A stretch of DNA of 5,083 nucleotides, from positions 1-5,083 of the forward strand of contig JAGOVR010000106.1 in NCBI GenBank assembly GCA_018060635.1, written 5' to 3'. The position numbers and the translations under genes are program-made. Source of the DNA: Bacteriovoracaceae bacterium (lineage in GTDB: Bacteria; Bdellovibrionota; Bacteriovoracia; Bacteriovoracales; Bacteriovoracaceae). The notes under the pieces are model-generated. The model saw only the letters and a program-made list of their open reading frames with translations, searched no databases and was not told the origin of the DNA. Positions 1-5,083 of the stretch are shown one piece after another. The stretch's first letter is position 1; each line of letters opens with the position of its first letter.

Positions 1-49
1 CTACACGGTTTTCGTTATTTTTAATTTCTTTAGGTACGCCAATTTTCAT
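1..49 (-). CDS. ald: Alanine dehydrogenase, N-terminal fragment (runs off the window edge)
   Basis: Only the first 16 codons are present, reading MKIGVPKEIKNNENRV from the ATG at 49-47 down to the window edge. This matches the very conserved start of alanine dehydrogenase, the NAD-dependent enzyme that interconverts L-alanine and pyruvate plus ammonium in the cytoplasm. The related alpha subunit of NAD(P) transhydrogenase has a similar opening, but the KNNENRV stretch fits alanine dehydrogenase better. A Shine-Dalgarno AAAGGA (64-59 on the minus strand) lies 9 nt before the ATG, the same sequence used by two other genes here. The gene follows the metallo-hydrolase gene on the same strand after 47 bp with no convincing terminator, so co-transcription is plausible. 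A TATACT (74-69) could be a -10 box for its own promoter, but no -35 is visible at the right distance. The family call rests on 16 residues only. Confidence 0.72.
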   Translation of the reverse strand, partial: MKIGVPKEIKNNENRV

Positions 50-96
50 AAAAAAGTGTCCTTTGCTAAGTATAAAAAAGTTTTTTTGAATATGCC

Positions 97-927
97 TTAG
101 TAGTAAAGGATTTGTCCATCATAAAGTGGGGCCACACTCTTCCCATAAGTCTTTTTCATTTGCAGAGCTAAAATTTTGTGGTCAAAGTCATGCCCCATAT
201 GAATAAGTCCTGAAAATTTTGCACTTATTTTTTCAATATAAGCACAGGTTTTCTCTAAATGCAGATGGGTGCGGTGAGGTGTTCGAGTCGCACAATCAAT
301 AATAAGAATCTCCAGTCGTGCTTTTTTAAAAGCAGTAATAACTTTAGCTGGAATATGTGAGCAATCAGTAATAAATCCAAGTTTTTCATGAATAAAACAA
401 AGGGTTTTCGTATTTCCATGGGGGAGAGAAAAAAAACGAAAAGAGTCCCGATGTATTTTATTTTTTTTCTCAAGGGAGACTTTTTTTATTTTAAGTAGAG
501 GAATTCCTCCGCCTTGCTTTGTTTTAGAAGAAAAATAGACCTTATGGGGTTTAAAAATATAAGGGAAGCGAGACGTAATTTCTTTTTTACCTTTGGAGGA
601 AGTAAAAACAGGAATGTAGTGATAATGAGGGAAAAAAGTAAAAGGGCGTAAGTCATCCAGTCCTTGGAGATGATCAGAATGTTCGTGAGTAATAATTGCC
701 GCATCCAAATGGGATATTTTATTTTGTAAAAGTTGGGTGCGCATATCAGGGGTTGTGTCTACGATGAGAGCAGATTTTTTTTTAGTTTGAAGAAAAATAC
801 TGGTACGCAGGCGACTATTTTTTTTAAGAGGAGAACAGCACACAGAGCAGTGGCAACCGAGGATAGGAATCCCCGTACTGGTTCCAGAACCTAAAATAAT
901 CACTTTGTTTTTTTCTTTTTTAGTCAT
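97..927 (-). CDS. PhnP-type metallo-beta-lactamase-fold phosphodiesterase
   Basis: A 276-residue cytoplasmic metal-dependent hydrolase; no signal peptide or membrane segment is seen. It opens with the glycine-rich GSGTSTGIP (13-21). The metal site T-HEHSDH-LQGLDDLRP gives His81, His83, Asp85 and His86; other likely ligands are His170 (SLPHG), Asp188 (ITDCSHIP), His221 and His243. Cys25, Cys27 and Cys30 (GCHCSVC) plus His246 match in spacing the extra structural zinc site of E. coli PhnP, and the C-terminal YDGQI matches the PhnP ending. PhnP cleaves phosphoribosyl cyclic phosphate in phosphonate breakdown, but no phn gene is visible here, and most chromosomal homologues of this branch have no proven substrate; a cyclic nucleotide or phosphodiester is the safest guess. 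ATG927 is the only usable start: the frame upstream reaches a stop at 960 with no ATG, GTG or TTG. No Shine-Dalgarno precedes it; see the promoter entry. The protein is lysine-rich, with A-runs in the codons. Confidence 0.9.
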   Translation of the reverse strand: MTKKEKNKVIILGSGTSTGIPILGCHCSVCCSPLKKNSRLRTSIFLQTKKKSALIVDTTPDMRTQLLQNKISHLDAAIITHEHSDHLQGLDDLRPFTFFPHYHYIPVFTSSKGKKEITSRFPYIFKPHKVYFSSKTKQGGGIPLLKIKKVSLEKKNKIHRDSFRFFSLPHGNTKTLCFIHEKLGFITDCSHIPAKVITAFKKARLEILIIDCATRTPHRTHLHLEKTCAYIEKISAKFSGLIHMGHDFDHKILALQMKKTYGKSVAPLYDGQILYY

Positions 928-961
928 GAGAATATGATAGGGTAAGATGCTTATTAGTCAA
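928..961 (-). promoter_or_regulatory. Sigma-70-type promoter of the metallo-hydrolase gene, probably giving a leaderless mRNA
   Basis: On the minus strand TTGACT (961-956) and TATCAT (939-934) are separated by 16 bp. Each differs from the housekeeping consensus (TTGACA and TATAAT) at one base. Six bases (ATTCTC) follow before the ATG at 927, so the expected start point coincides with the A of the start codon or lies within a base or two of it. The absence of a Shine-Dalgarno sequence agrees with a leaderless transcript. This is read from the sequence only; the start point is inferred. Confidence 0.55.
933..938 (+). promoter_or_regulatory. Candidate -10 box for the M16 operon, overlapping the divergent -10
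   Basis: TATGAT (933-938) on the plus strand differs from TATAAT at one base and shares five of its six base pairs with the minus-strand -10 TATCAT. A start near 945 would leave a leader of about 35 nt, ample for the Shine-Dalgarno at 966-971. The matching -35 position (about 910-915) is only a T-run (TTTTTC), and no extended -10 TG is present, so this promoter is much less certain than its divergent partner. No other promoter candidate is seen within the 53-bp gap. Confidence 0.33.
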
Positions 962-980
962 AGACAAAGGAATAAGAGTC

Positions 981-2309
981 ATGCCTATTTTTCTTACCAG
1001 TTTACTTTTTTTGCTTATATCATGTGCTCAAATAGAAAAAAATACGCAACCCATCTTACATAAAAAAATATTAGATAATGGACTGACGGTTATTTTATTA
1101 GAAAATCATCATCTTCCTATTTTTTCTTATTATACTTTTTATAAAGTAGGATCAAAATTTGAGCCTCAAGGGATGACAGGCAGTTCACATTACTTAGAGC
1201 ATCTCATGTTTAAGGGGGCAAAAAAGTATGGGATGGGAGAGTTTGATCGCCTTATTGAAGAATATGGGGGCAAAAATAATGCCTATACTAATTATGATCT
1301 CACTGTTTATTACGAAGATATAACCTTACCAGCATTAAAAGCTATTATTGATTTAGAAGCAGATCGTATGCAGAACCTTCTGTTAGATCCAGAAGGATTA
1401 GAAAAAGAAAGGCAAGTTGTTTTAGAAGAAAGAAAAATGCGTTATGAAAATTCTCCTCAAGGTCAATTATCTTATGCTCTGATGGAAAATATGTTTAAGG
1501 GAACTCCTTATCAACACTCAGTCATCGGAGAAATTGTCGATATAAAAACTGTCAGTAGAGAGCAAATATATCATTATTTTAAAAAATTCTATGCTCCCAA
1601 TAATGCTGTGATTGTCGCTGTAGGCGATTTTCAAGCACAGGAAATCTTAAAAGAGATTGAAGCAAAATATGGTTCCATCCCTGCTGATGAAAAATTAGTG
1701 GATTTAAAAAAAGAAAATAAGAAATCTCATTACCAATCACGTCTTTCAGCATCGTTAGTAAAAAATTTAAAAGGACCTTCTCCTGCGCCTCTTTTTCGTT
1801 TAAGCTATAGCGGTTTTCCCTATGGGACAGCCGAAAGTTATTTTTTAGAAATTTTAGGCTCATACCTTGCAGATGGAAGTAGTTCTTATTTAAAACAAAA
1901 GTATATAGAATCTAAACAGCCTATTTTAACTTCGGTCTTTGCTTATCATCAAGCTTTGGAACACGCTGGTGTTTTTGTTTTAGGAGGACAGCTAGCTCCC
2001 CAAATAAAACCAGAAGATCTTAGAAAAGAACTCACAGAAAATTTGAAAAAAGCTTGTGATGAAATAAGTGAGAATTCTCTACAGAAAGTTAAAAATAATT
2101 ATCTAGTTGCTCATTACCAAAGTATTCAAACTAACAATGCTTTGGCGCATATGATGGGGTTAGGGGAGGTTTTTTTAGGAGACCCTTTACATTATCAAAA
2201 AGAGATGGATATTTATCAACAGATGTCACTGCTAGATGTTCAAAATATTTGTTATAAAGTCATAAGTGGGCATAGCCTCTTTATTTCTTTGTGGGAGAAA
2301 AATAAATGA
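981..2309 (+). CDS. M16 family zinc peptidase, catalytic subunit, predicted lipoprotein
   Basis: A 442-residue peptidase of the insulinase/pitrilysin family (M16B-like size), probably periplasmic. The zinc motif HYLEH is at 70-74, and the distal glutamate is one of the Glu149-Glu150 pair in RQVVLEERKM; GGKNNAYTNYD (96-106) is the usual conserved follow-up. The N-terminus has a hydrophobic stretch ending in the lipobox L12-I-S-C15 with Ala at +2, so lipid attachment at Cys15 and outer-membrane sorting are likely. The signal peptide is odd in lacking any Lys or Arg before its core, yet no alternative in-frame start exists upstream (stop at 927-929). A Shine-Dalgarno AAAGGA (966-971) lies 9 nt before the ATG. 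The C-terminal half (about 263-430) is the second M16 domain. It lacks the Arg/Tyr substrate-binding pair: the aligned stretch YLKQKYIESKQP (303-314) has Ile and Leu there. The next gene supplies that motif and overlaps by 4 bp. Natural substrates are unknown. Confidence 0.92.
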   Translation: MPIFLTSLLFLLISCAQIEKNTQPILHKKILDNGLTVILLENHHLPIFSYYTFYKVGSKFEPQGMTGSSHYLEHLMFKGAKKYGMGEFDRLIEEYGGKNNAYTNYDLTVYYEDITLPALKAIIDLEADRMQNLLLDPEGLEKERQVVLEERKMRYENSPQGQLSYALMENMFKGTPYQHSVIGEIVDIKTVSREQIYHYFKKFYAPNNAVIVAVGDFQAQEILKEIEAKYGSIPADEKLVDLKKENKKSHYQSRLSASLVKNLKGPSPAPLFRLSYSGFPYGTAESYFLEILGSYLADGSSSYLKQKYIESKQPILTSVFAYHQALEHAGVFVLGGQLAPQIKPEDLRKELTENLKKACDEISENSLQKVKNNYLVAHYQSIQTNNALAHMMGLGEVFLGDPLHYQKEMDIYQQMSLLDVQNICYKVISGHSLFISLWEKNK

Positions 2310-3679
2310 AAGTAAGGATTTTTTTATTTTTTTGTTTATTTTCAAACATCACATGGGGGCAAAAAGTTAATGACCGCGTTCATCTTATAAAGGGTGATGG
2401 GATGGAGATCGTTTGGTTAGAGGAAAATCGTTTTCCTACCTATGATTTAACTGTTTATTTCGCGGAAGGTTCTTTAGGCGAAGATCCAAAACTTGCGGGC
2501 ATAAGTAATTCTATGTTTGATCTCTTAACCTACGGGACAAAAGAATATAATCAACAGTATATTCATAATTTTTTAGAATTTTACGGTGCAAGTTATGGCG
2601 GGATGGTAGCCTCAGAATATTCTCTTTTTAATCTTTCAGGTTTAAATAAAGATTTTGAACCTACTCTTACTTTCCTTTGTAAATTATTTAAAACGGCGAC
2701 CTTTCCAGATTCAGAAGTGTTAAAAGATAGTGAGAAAAAAATAGCAACTCTTAAAAACATGGTAACTTCGCATCCTGCTTTGGCCAGTCGTATTTATCGT
2801 CATCTTTTAACTCAAAACACTCTTTTAAACTCAGAATCAACAGGAACGTTAAAAACTTTAGCCAGCATAAATTCACAGGATTTAAAAAAGCGTTTAGATT
2901 TTTATAATCAGAAAGTTTTTAAACGAGTTTATTTAAGTGGTCCCAAACAACTGGTTAAGAGCACTCAAGAGATTTTACAAAAAGAATGTGAGTGGAAAAA
3001 TAGCAAAGACGTTAAACAGATTTCTTTTTCCTTAAAAAACGAGTTCAAAGACCGTCCTATTTATTTTGTCCCCGTAAAAGAGGCCAATCAAGCACAGGTT
3101 TTTATGGGGCGCTTACTCGATAAGAGTGAAGTTTTATCGAGCAATCTGTATTCCTTGGCCTTTGATTTTTTAGGAGGAAGTTACACCTCAAAATTGAATG
3201 AAGAGCTCCGTACAAAAAGAGGACTTACTTATGGGGCCTATGCGAAGTATTCCGAACAAAAAAATTATGCCGTTGTCTCTATTCAAACATCAACTCGCAG
3301 TGAAAAAGTGGTAGAAATGCTAGAGGTCATTGAAAAACTTTTAACATCCATTTCAGCAGAAGAACAGGATGGTATTTCCCAAGAGGAATTTGAGAAAACA
3401 GTAAAGTATAGTGCAGGAAGTTTCTTTTTTGAGTTTGAAGAAAATGCTGATTTTTTAGGGAATCTTTTGACTTATGATCATTTACAGAAAAGTTATCAAG
3501 AATTATACGCATTTCCTTATGCCATAAAAGAATTTAGTAAAGAATCTCTACAAAGAGCATTTAAAAAAATCTTTGAATCAAGTCAAATGGTGATCTTAGT
3601 TTTAGGTGAAGACAAAATTTTACCTTGGCTAAAAAAGAAAGGCCATGTTCAAGTTCTTTCTTATAAAGATTATCTTTAA
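2306..3679 (+). CDS. M16 family peptidase-like protein, non-catalytic subunit
   Basis: A 457-residue M16 homologue with a Sec signal peptide: Lys2 and Arg4, a hydrophobic core, then probable signal peptidase I cleavage after TWG18. Where the catalytic partner has HYLEH, this protein reads NSMFD (68-72), so the zinc site is gone and it cannot be an active peptidase alone. Its second half keeps LRTKRGLTYGAY (301-312); Arg302 and Tyr309 are seven residues apart, as in the Arg/Tyr pair that grips substrate in insulin-degrading enzyme (LRTKEQLGY). Known two-gene M16 systems, such as mitochondrial processing peptidase and the Sphingomonas heterodimer, divide the work in this way, so assembly with the upstream gene product is the natural inference. 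Its ATG overlaps the upstream TGA in ATGA, with a Shine-Dalgarno-like GGAG (2294-2297) inside the upstream gene; translational coupling and equal stoichiometry are likely. Its stop codon overlaps that of the convergent bactofilin gene. Confidence 0.9.
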   Translation: MKVRIFLFFCLFSNITWGQKVNDRVHLIKGDGMEIVWLEENRFPTYDLTVYFAEGSLGEDPKLAGISNSMFDLLTYGTKEYNQQYIHNFLEFYGASYGGMVASEYSLFNLSGLNKDFEPTLTFLCKLFKTATFPDSEVLKDSEKKIATLKNMVTSHPALASRIYRHLLTQNTLLNSESTGTLKTLASINSQDLKKRLDFYNQKVFKRVYLSGPKQLVKSTQEILQKECEWKNSKDVKQISFSLKNEFKDRPIYFVPVKEANQAQVFMGRLLDKSEVLSSNLYSLAFDFLGGSYTSKLNEELRTKRGLTYGAYAKYSEQKNYAVVSIQTSTRSEKVVEMLEVIEKLLTSISAEEQDGISQEEFEKTVKYSAGSFFFEFEENADFLGNLLTYDHLQKSYQELYAFPYAIKEFSKESLQRAFKKIFESSQMVILVLGEDKILPWLKKKGHVQVLSYKDYL

Positions 3680-3687
3680 GAGCTTGA
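3649..3687. terminator. Possible bidirectional 3'-end hairpin spanning both convergent stops
   Basis: TCAAGTTCTT (3649-3658) can pair with AAGAGCTTGA (3678-3687) over 10 bp with one G-U pair. The 19-nt loop itself carries the near-perfect palindrome AAAGATTATCTTT (3665-3677). The structure covers the stop codons of both operons. There is no U-tract directly after it on the plus strand; on the minus strand a T-rich run (TTTCTTTTTT, 3640-3631) begins 8 nt beyond the stem. It is therefore not a canonical intrinsic terminator on either strand, but it is the only candidate 3'-end structure at this junction. Confidence 0.28.
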
Positions 3688-4026
3688 TTCAATATTAAGA
3701 TTTAAATTGAGTACAGCTCCTGCCTCTACATGAAGCTCTTGTGCTTTAAGTGTGCCAGAAAGATGTGCTCCTTCTAAGGCCGTAAAAGATATGACATCGA
3801 CGTTGCCGCAAATGATTCCCCATACTGAGATCTTCCCACCTGTAATATTTCCTTCTATTTTTCCACTAGGTTCAATAATGAGATGGGCCTCGGGAGTCAT
3901 AGCTATATCACCTTTGATATGACCTGCTAAATGGGTGGTATTTTTAATAAAGATTTTCCCTTCAAGGTATAAATCTTGATCCAAAAGCGAAAGAGGATTT
4001 TCTTTTAAGTCGGAAAGATGAATCAT
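3676..4026 (-). CDS. Bactofilin family cytoskeletal protein
   Basis: A small (116-residue) bactofilin. The core (about 17-112) shows the repeating beta-helix pattern of short strands with hydrophobic-x-hydrophobic and Gly turns: LYLEGKIFI, HLAGHIKGDI, HLIIEPSGKIEGNI, ISVWGIICGNV, AHLSGTLKA and ELHVEAGAVL. Bactofilins polymerise without nucleotide into cytoplasmic filaments that recruit peptidoglycan enzymes or polarity factors. The tails are short (about 16 and 4 residues), so this is nearly a bare domain. The membrane-targeting N-terminal Met-Phe peptide described for some bactofilins is not evident; membrane recruitment may depend on the neighbouring single-pass protein (inference). The last turn reads LNLNLNI rather than the common Gly-containing ending. 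Shine-Dalgarno AAAGGA (4037-4032) lies 5 nt before the ATG and overlaps the upstream stop codon, pointing to coupled translation. It is the last gene of its operon, converging on the M16 operon with a shared TTAA. Confidence 0.88.
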   Translation of the reverse strand: MIHLSDLKENPLSLLDQDLYLEGKIFIKNTTHLAGHIKGDIAMTPEAHLIIEPSGKIEGNITGGKISVWGIICGNVDVISFTALEGAHLSGTLKAQELHVEAGAVLNLNLNIESSS

Positions 4027-4035
4027 AAATGTCCT

Positions 4036-4683
4036 TTAGAATTCTTTAGTTTCATCTAAGATAAGGTCTCCTGTCTTAGAAAAAATGAGGATGCGAGCAA
4101 GGGGATGAGGCATATGAATATCTGTAAAAAAAGCAACGACAGGTCTTAATTTTTGCATAGAAAAAGGCAAACCTTGCTGATAAGAAGAAATTAAAAAATC
4201 ATTATGTTGAGTAGGAAAAAAGCTTAGAGTATTTTTATTTTTTAAGAGAACCCAAATGAATCCTGCCATACTTTTAGTATGATTATTAATAATATTAAAT
4301 GTGATTTGAGAATTACTTTCATTGTAGTTAAAATCTTCAACTTTTAGTATTTTTTCAGAGGTATTATTTTTGAAATCAGCTGGGATTTTAATCCATGGGA
4401 TTTCAGGAGTAGGAGCTGTTTTTGCGTTTAGTTTTTGCATGAGAATTTCATTCTCTTTTTGCAGACTTTCTGGCAAGAAGGCAGAAGGGGCGGGGGGAGT
4501 TACTTTAGGATGCGTTACCTTTGGGAAGAAATAAAACACAGCAAGGAGGAGAGAAAAAACCAAGAGAAAAAGAGTAAGAATAATTTTTTTAAAGGAGATA
4601 AGGTCAAATTTAAAAGCCCAAGGAATTTTCTTGGGGGGATAGACAACGATAGTGATAAAATTATCAGAGGGGTTCTCTTTCAT
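4036..4683 (-). CDS. Single-pass membrane protein of a bactofilin operon, unknown family
   Basis: A 215-residue protein that I cannot assign to a named family. It has about 31 cytoplasmic residues, one strong membrane helix (about 34-53), a proline-rich linker (59-72), a short polar possibly helical stretch (72-88), and a periplasmic region (about 110-213) that looks like an all-beta domain. Positive residues before the helix (Lys19, Lys20, Lys25, Lys32, Lys33) support an N-in topology. The opening DNFITIVVYPPKKIPWAFKF resembles the short N-terminal segment before the membrane helix of many M23 peptidases, some of which are bactofilin partners, but no M23 catalytic motif follows. Its position between a wall-enzyme gene and a bactofilin gene suggests an adaptor (inference). 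The ATG overlaps the upstream stop in ATGA and no Shine-Dalgarno is visible, so translation probably depends on coupling. The bactofilin gene begins 9 bp downstream. Confidence 0.8.
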   Translation of the reverse strand: MKENPSDNFITIVVYPPKKIPWAFKFDLISFKKIILTLFLLVFSLLLAVFYFFPKVTHPKVTPPAPSAFLPESLQKENEILMQKLNAKTAPTPEIPWIKIPADFKNNTSEKILKVEDFNYNESNSQITFNIINNHTKSMAGFIWVLLKNKNTLSFFPTQHNDFLISSYQQGLPFSMQKLRPVVAFFTDIHMPHPLARILIFSKTGDLILDETKEF

Positions 4684-5083
4684 ATTTTAGAATTACCAAA
4701 ATAAACAGAACCAGCTACTTGAGACTCAGGAGCTTCCCACCTTTCAAAATCTTCAGAGACAATTTTCCATTCATAGTTCTGATCTTTTTTAAGATATAAA
4801 ACTTTTTTCCCTGTGTCCCCAAGGATAGATGATTTATAGTGTTGTTTAATCTGCACTAAGGCATAATCATCAAACGCTAGCCCTGTCACATCAGTAAATT
4901 GAATAGAGGGTTTTCCAGGATGAGAGAAAACTTGCGCTTTATAGGTTTTATAGGTTTTAATTTTTCCACGAGATCCACTTTTAAAAAGCTCATGGTCATA
5001 ATAAGAAATATAATCATCTAAGTTTTCTTGCTCCCAAGCTTTACGCCATCCTTCAACAGTTTGTAGAAGTTTATTTCTATTTT
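4680..5083 (-). CDS. C-terminal part of a probable L,D-transpeptidase with an NTF2-like domain (5' end outside the window)
   Basis: The frame is open from the window edge (first full codon 5081-5079) to the TGA at 4682-4680, giving 133 residues with no start needed inside. A GTG at 4889 is an internal valine, not a start. The visible part is one NTF2/SnoaL-like domain: a helical start VEGWRKAWEQENLDDYISYY (9-28), then strands including DYALVQIKQHYKS (72-84), KKVLYLKKD (92-100) and a final YEWKIVSEDFERW (103-115), with about 18 trailing residues. The WRKAWE...YISYYD...F...G and W-K-I-V pattern is what I recall from the Cds6-like C-terminal domain of many proteobacterial L,D-transpeptidases, periplasmic YkuD-fold enzymes that crosslink or modify peptidoglycan. 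The catalytic domain lies outside the window, so the enzyme identity is inferred; such domains also occur in other exported proteins. It overlaps the next gene by 4 bp. Confidence 0.65.
   Translation of the reverse strand, partial: NRNKLLQTVEGWRKAWEQENLDDYISYYDHELFKSGSRGKIKTYKTYKAQVFSHPGKPSIQFTDVTGLAFDDYALVQIKQHYKSSILGDTGKKVLYLKKDQNYEWKIVSEDFERWEAPESQVAGSVYFGNSKI
4940..4957. repeat. Two-copy 9-bp tandem repeat inside the NTF2-like domain gene
   Basis: TATAGGTTT occurs twice in direct succession (4941-4949 and 4950-4958 or an equivalent register), encoding Lys-Thr-Tyr-Lys-Thr-Tyr-Lys on the minus strand. It is in frame (a multiple of three), so gain or loss of a unit would not break the gene. 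With only two copies it may be chance. Confidence 0.5.

Noticed and set aside
50..96. A terminator or independent promoter between the hydrolase and alanine dehydrogenase genes
   Set aside because: A7-C-T6 (87-74 on the minus strand) can fold only as a very weak A-T hairpin with no GC stem, and the TATACT -10-like box has no -35 partner at 16-18 bp. Neither is convincing.
255..704. Two 72-codon minus-strand frames within the hydrolase gene
   Set aside because: They are alternate-frame readings of a well-supported gene; their hydrophobic look comes from the T- and A-rich codons.
1579..1863. A 94-codon minus-strand open frame inside the first M16 gene
   Set aside because: It is opposite a gene with clear family motifs throughout, with no start signal or known similarity; an antisense shadow.
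3665..3677. AAAGATTATCTTT as a regulator operator
   Set aside because: It is a near-perfect palindrome, but it lies inside the 3' end of the M16 gene and occurs once. In AT-rich DNA such a palindrome is expected fairly often.
4435..4704. An 89-codon open frame on the plus strand starting MHENFILFLQ
   Set aside because: It lies almost wholly opposite the 215-residue membrane protein gene, has low-complexity Lys/Glu-rich content from the complementary strand, and has no recognisable domain or ribosome binding site.
4680..4889. A separate 69-residue protein starting at GTG 4889
   Set aside because: The same frame stays open to the window edge and the upstream residues complete an NTF2-like domain, so this is the 3' end of a longer gene.
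1..5083. Defence system, mobile element, CRISPR array or RNA gene
   Set aside because: No transposase, integrase, direct-repeat array, tRNA cloverleaf or rRNA-like stretch was seen; all genes are cell-envelope or metabolic types with similar base composition.

Overview
This is an AT-rich window (by eye well under 40% GC) from a Gram-negative bacterium. The Gram-negative assignment rests on an M16 peptidase with a lipoprotein signal, a Sec-exported partner, and a bactofilin operon with a periplasmic cell-wall module. The gene content would suit a deltaproteobacterial or Bdellovibrionota-like lineage, but a low-GC alphaproteobacterium cannot be excluded, so the taxonomy is inference only. The window is almost entirely coding. 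No RNA gene, mobile element, CRISPR array or gene-free stretch above 60 bp is visible.

Left part (1-927, minus strand): a PhnP-type metallo-beta-lactamase-fold phosphodiesterase is followed, 47 bp downstream, by the first 16 codons of a gene whose N-terminus reads as alanine dehydrogenase; the rest lies outside the window. The 53-bp divergent gap (928-980) holds a good sigma-70-type promoter for the phosphodiesterase. Its -10 box overlaps a -10-like box on the opposite strand, and the predicted transcription start falls on the ATG, suggesting a leaderless mRNA.

Middle (981-3679, plus strand): two M16 (pitrilysin/insulinase family) genes overlap by 4 bp. The first encodes a predicted lipoprotein with an intact HxxEH zinc site. 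The second encodes an exported homologue that has lost the zinc site but keeps the Arg/Tyr substrate-binding motif of the C-terminal half. Together they look like one heterodimeric periplasmic zinc peptidase.

Right part (3676-5083, minus strand): a tightly coupled three-gene operon. In transcription order it holds the 3' end of a gene with an NTF2-like domain of the kind found at the C-terminus of proteobacterial L,D-transpeptidases, a 215-residue single-pass membrane protein of unrecognised family, and a small bactofilin. The first two genes overlap by 4 bp and the last two are 9 bp apart. The arrangement resembles known pairings of bactofilins with peptidoglycan enzymes, with the membrane protein as a possible link between the cytoplasmic scaffold and the wall enzyme. 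This operon and the M16 operon converge on a shared TTAA that supplies both stop codons.

The most interesting item is the bactofilin / membrane linker / probable L,D-transpeptidase cassette. Nothing here proves a wholly new system.
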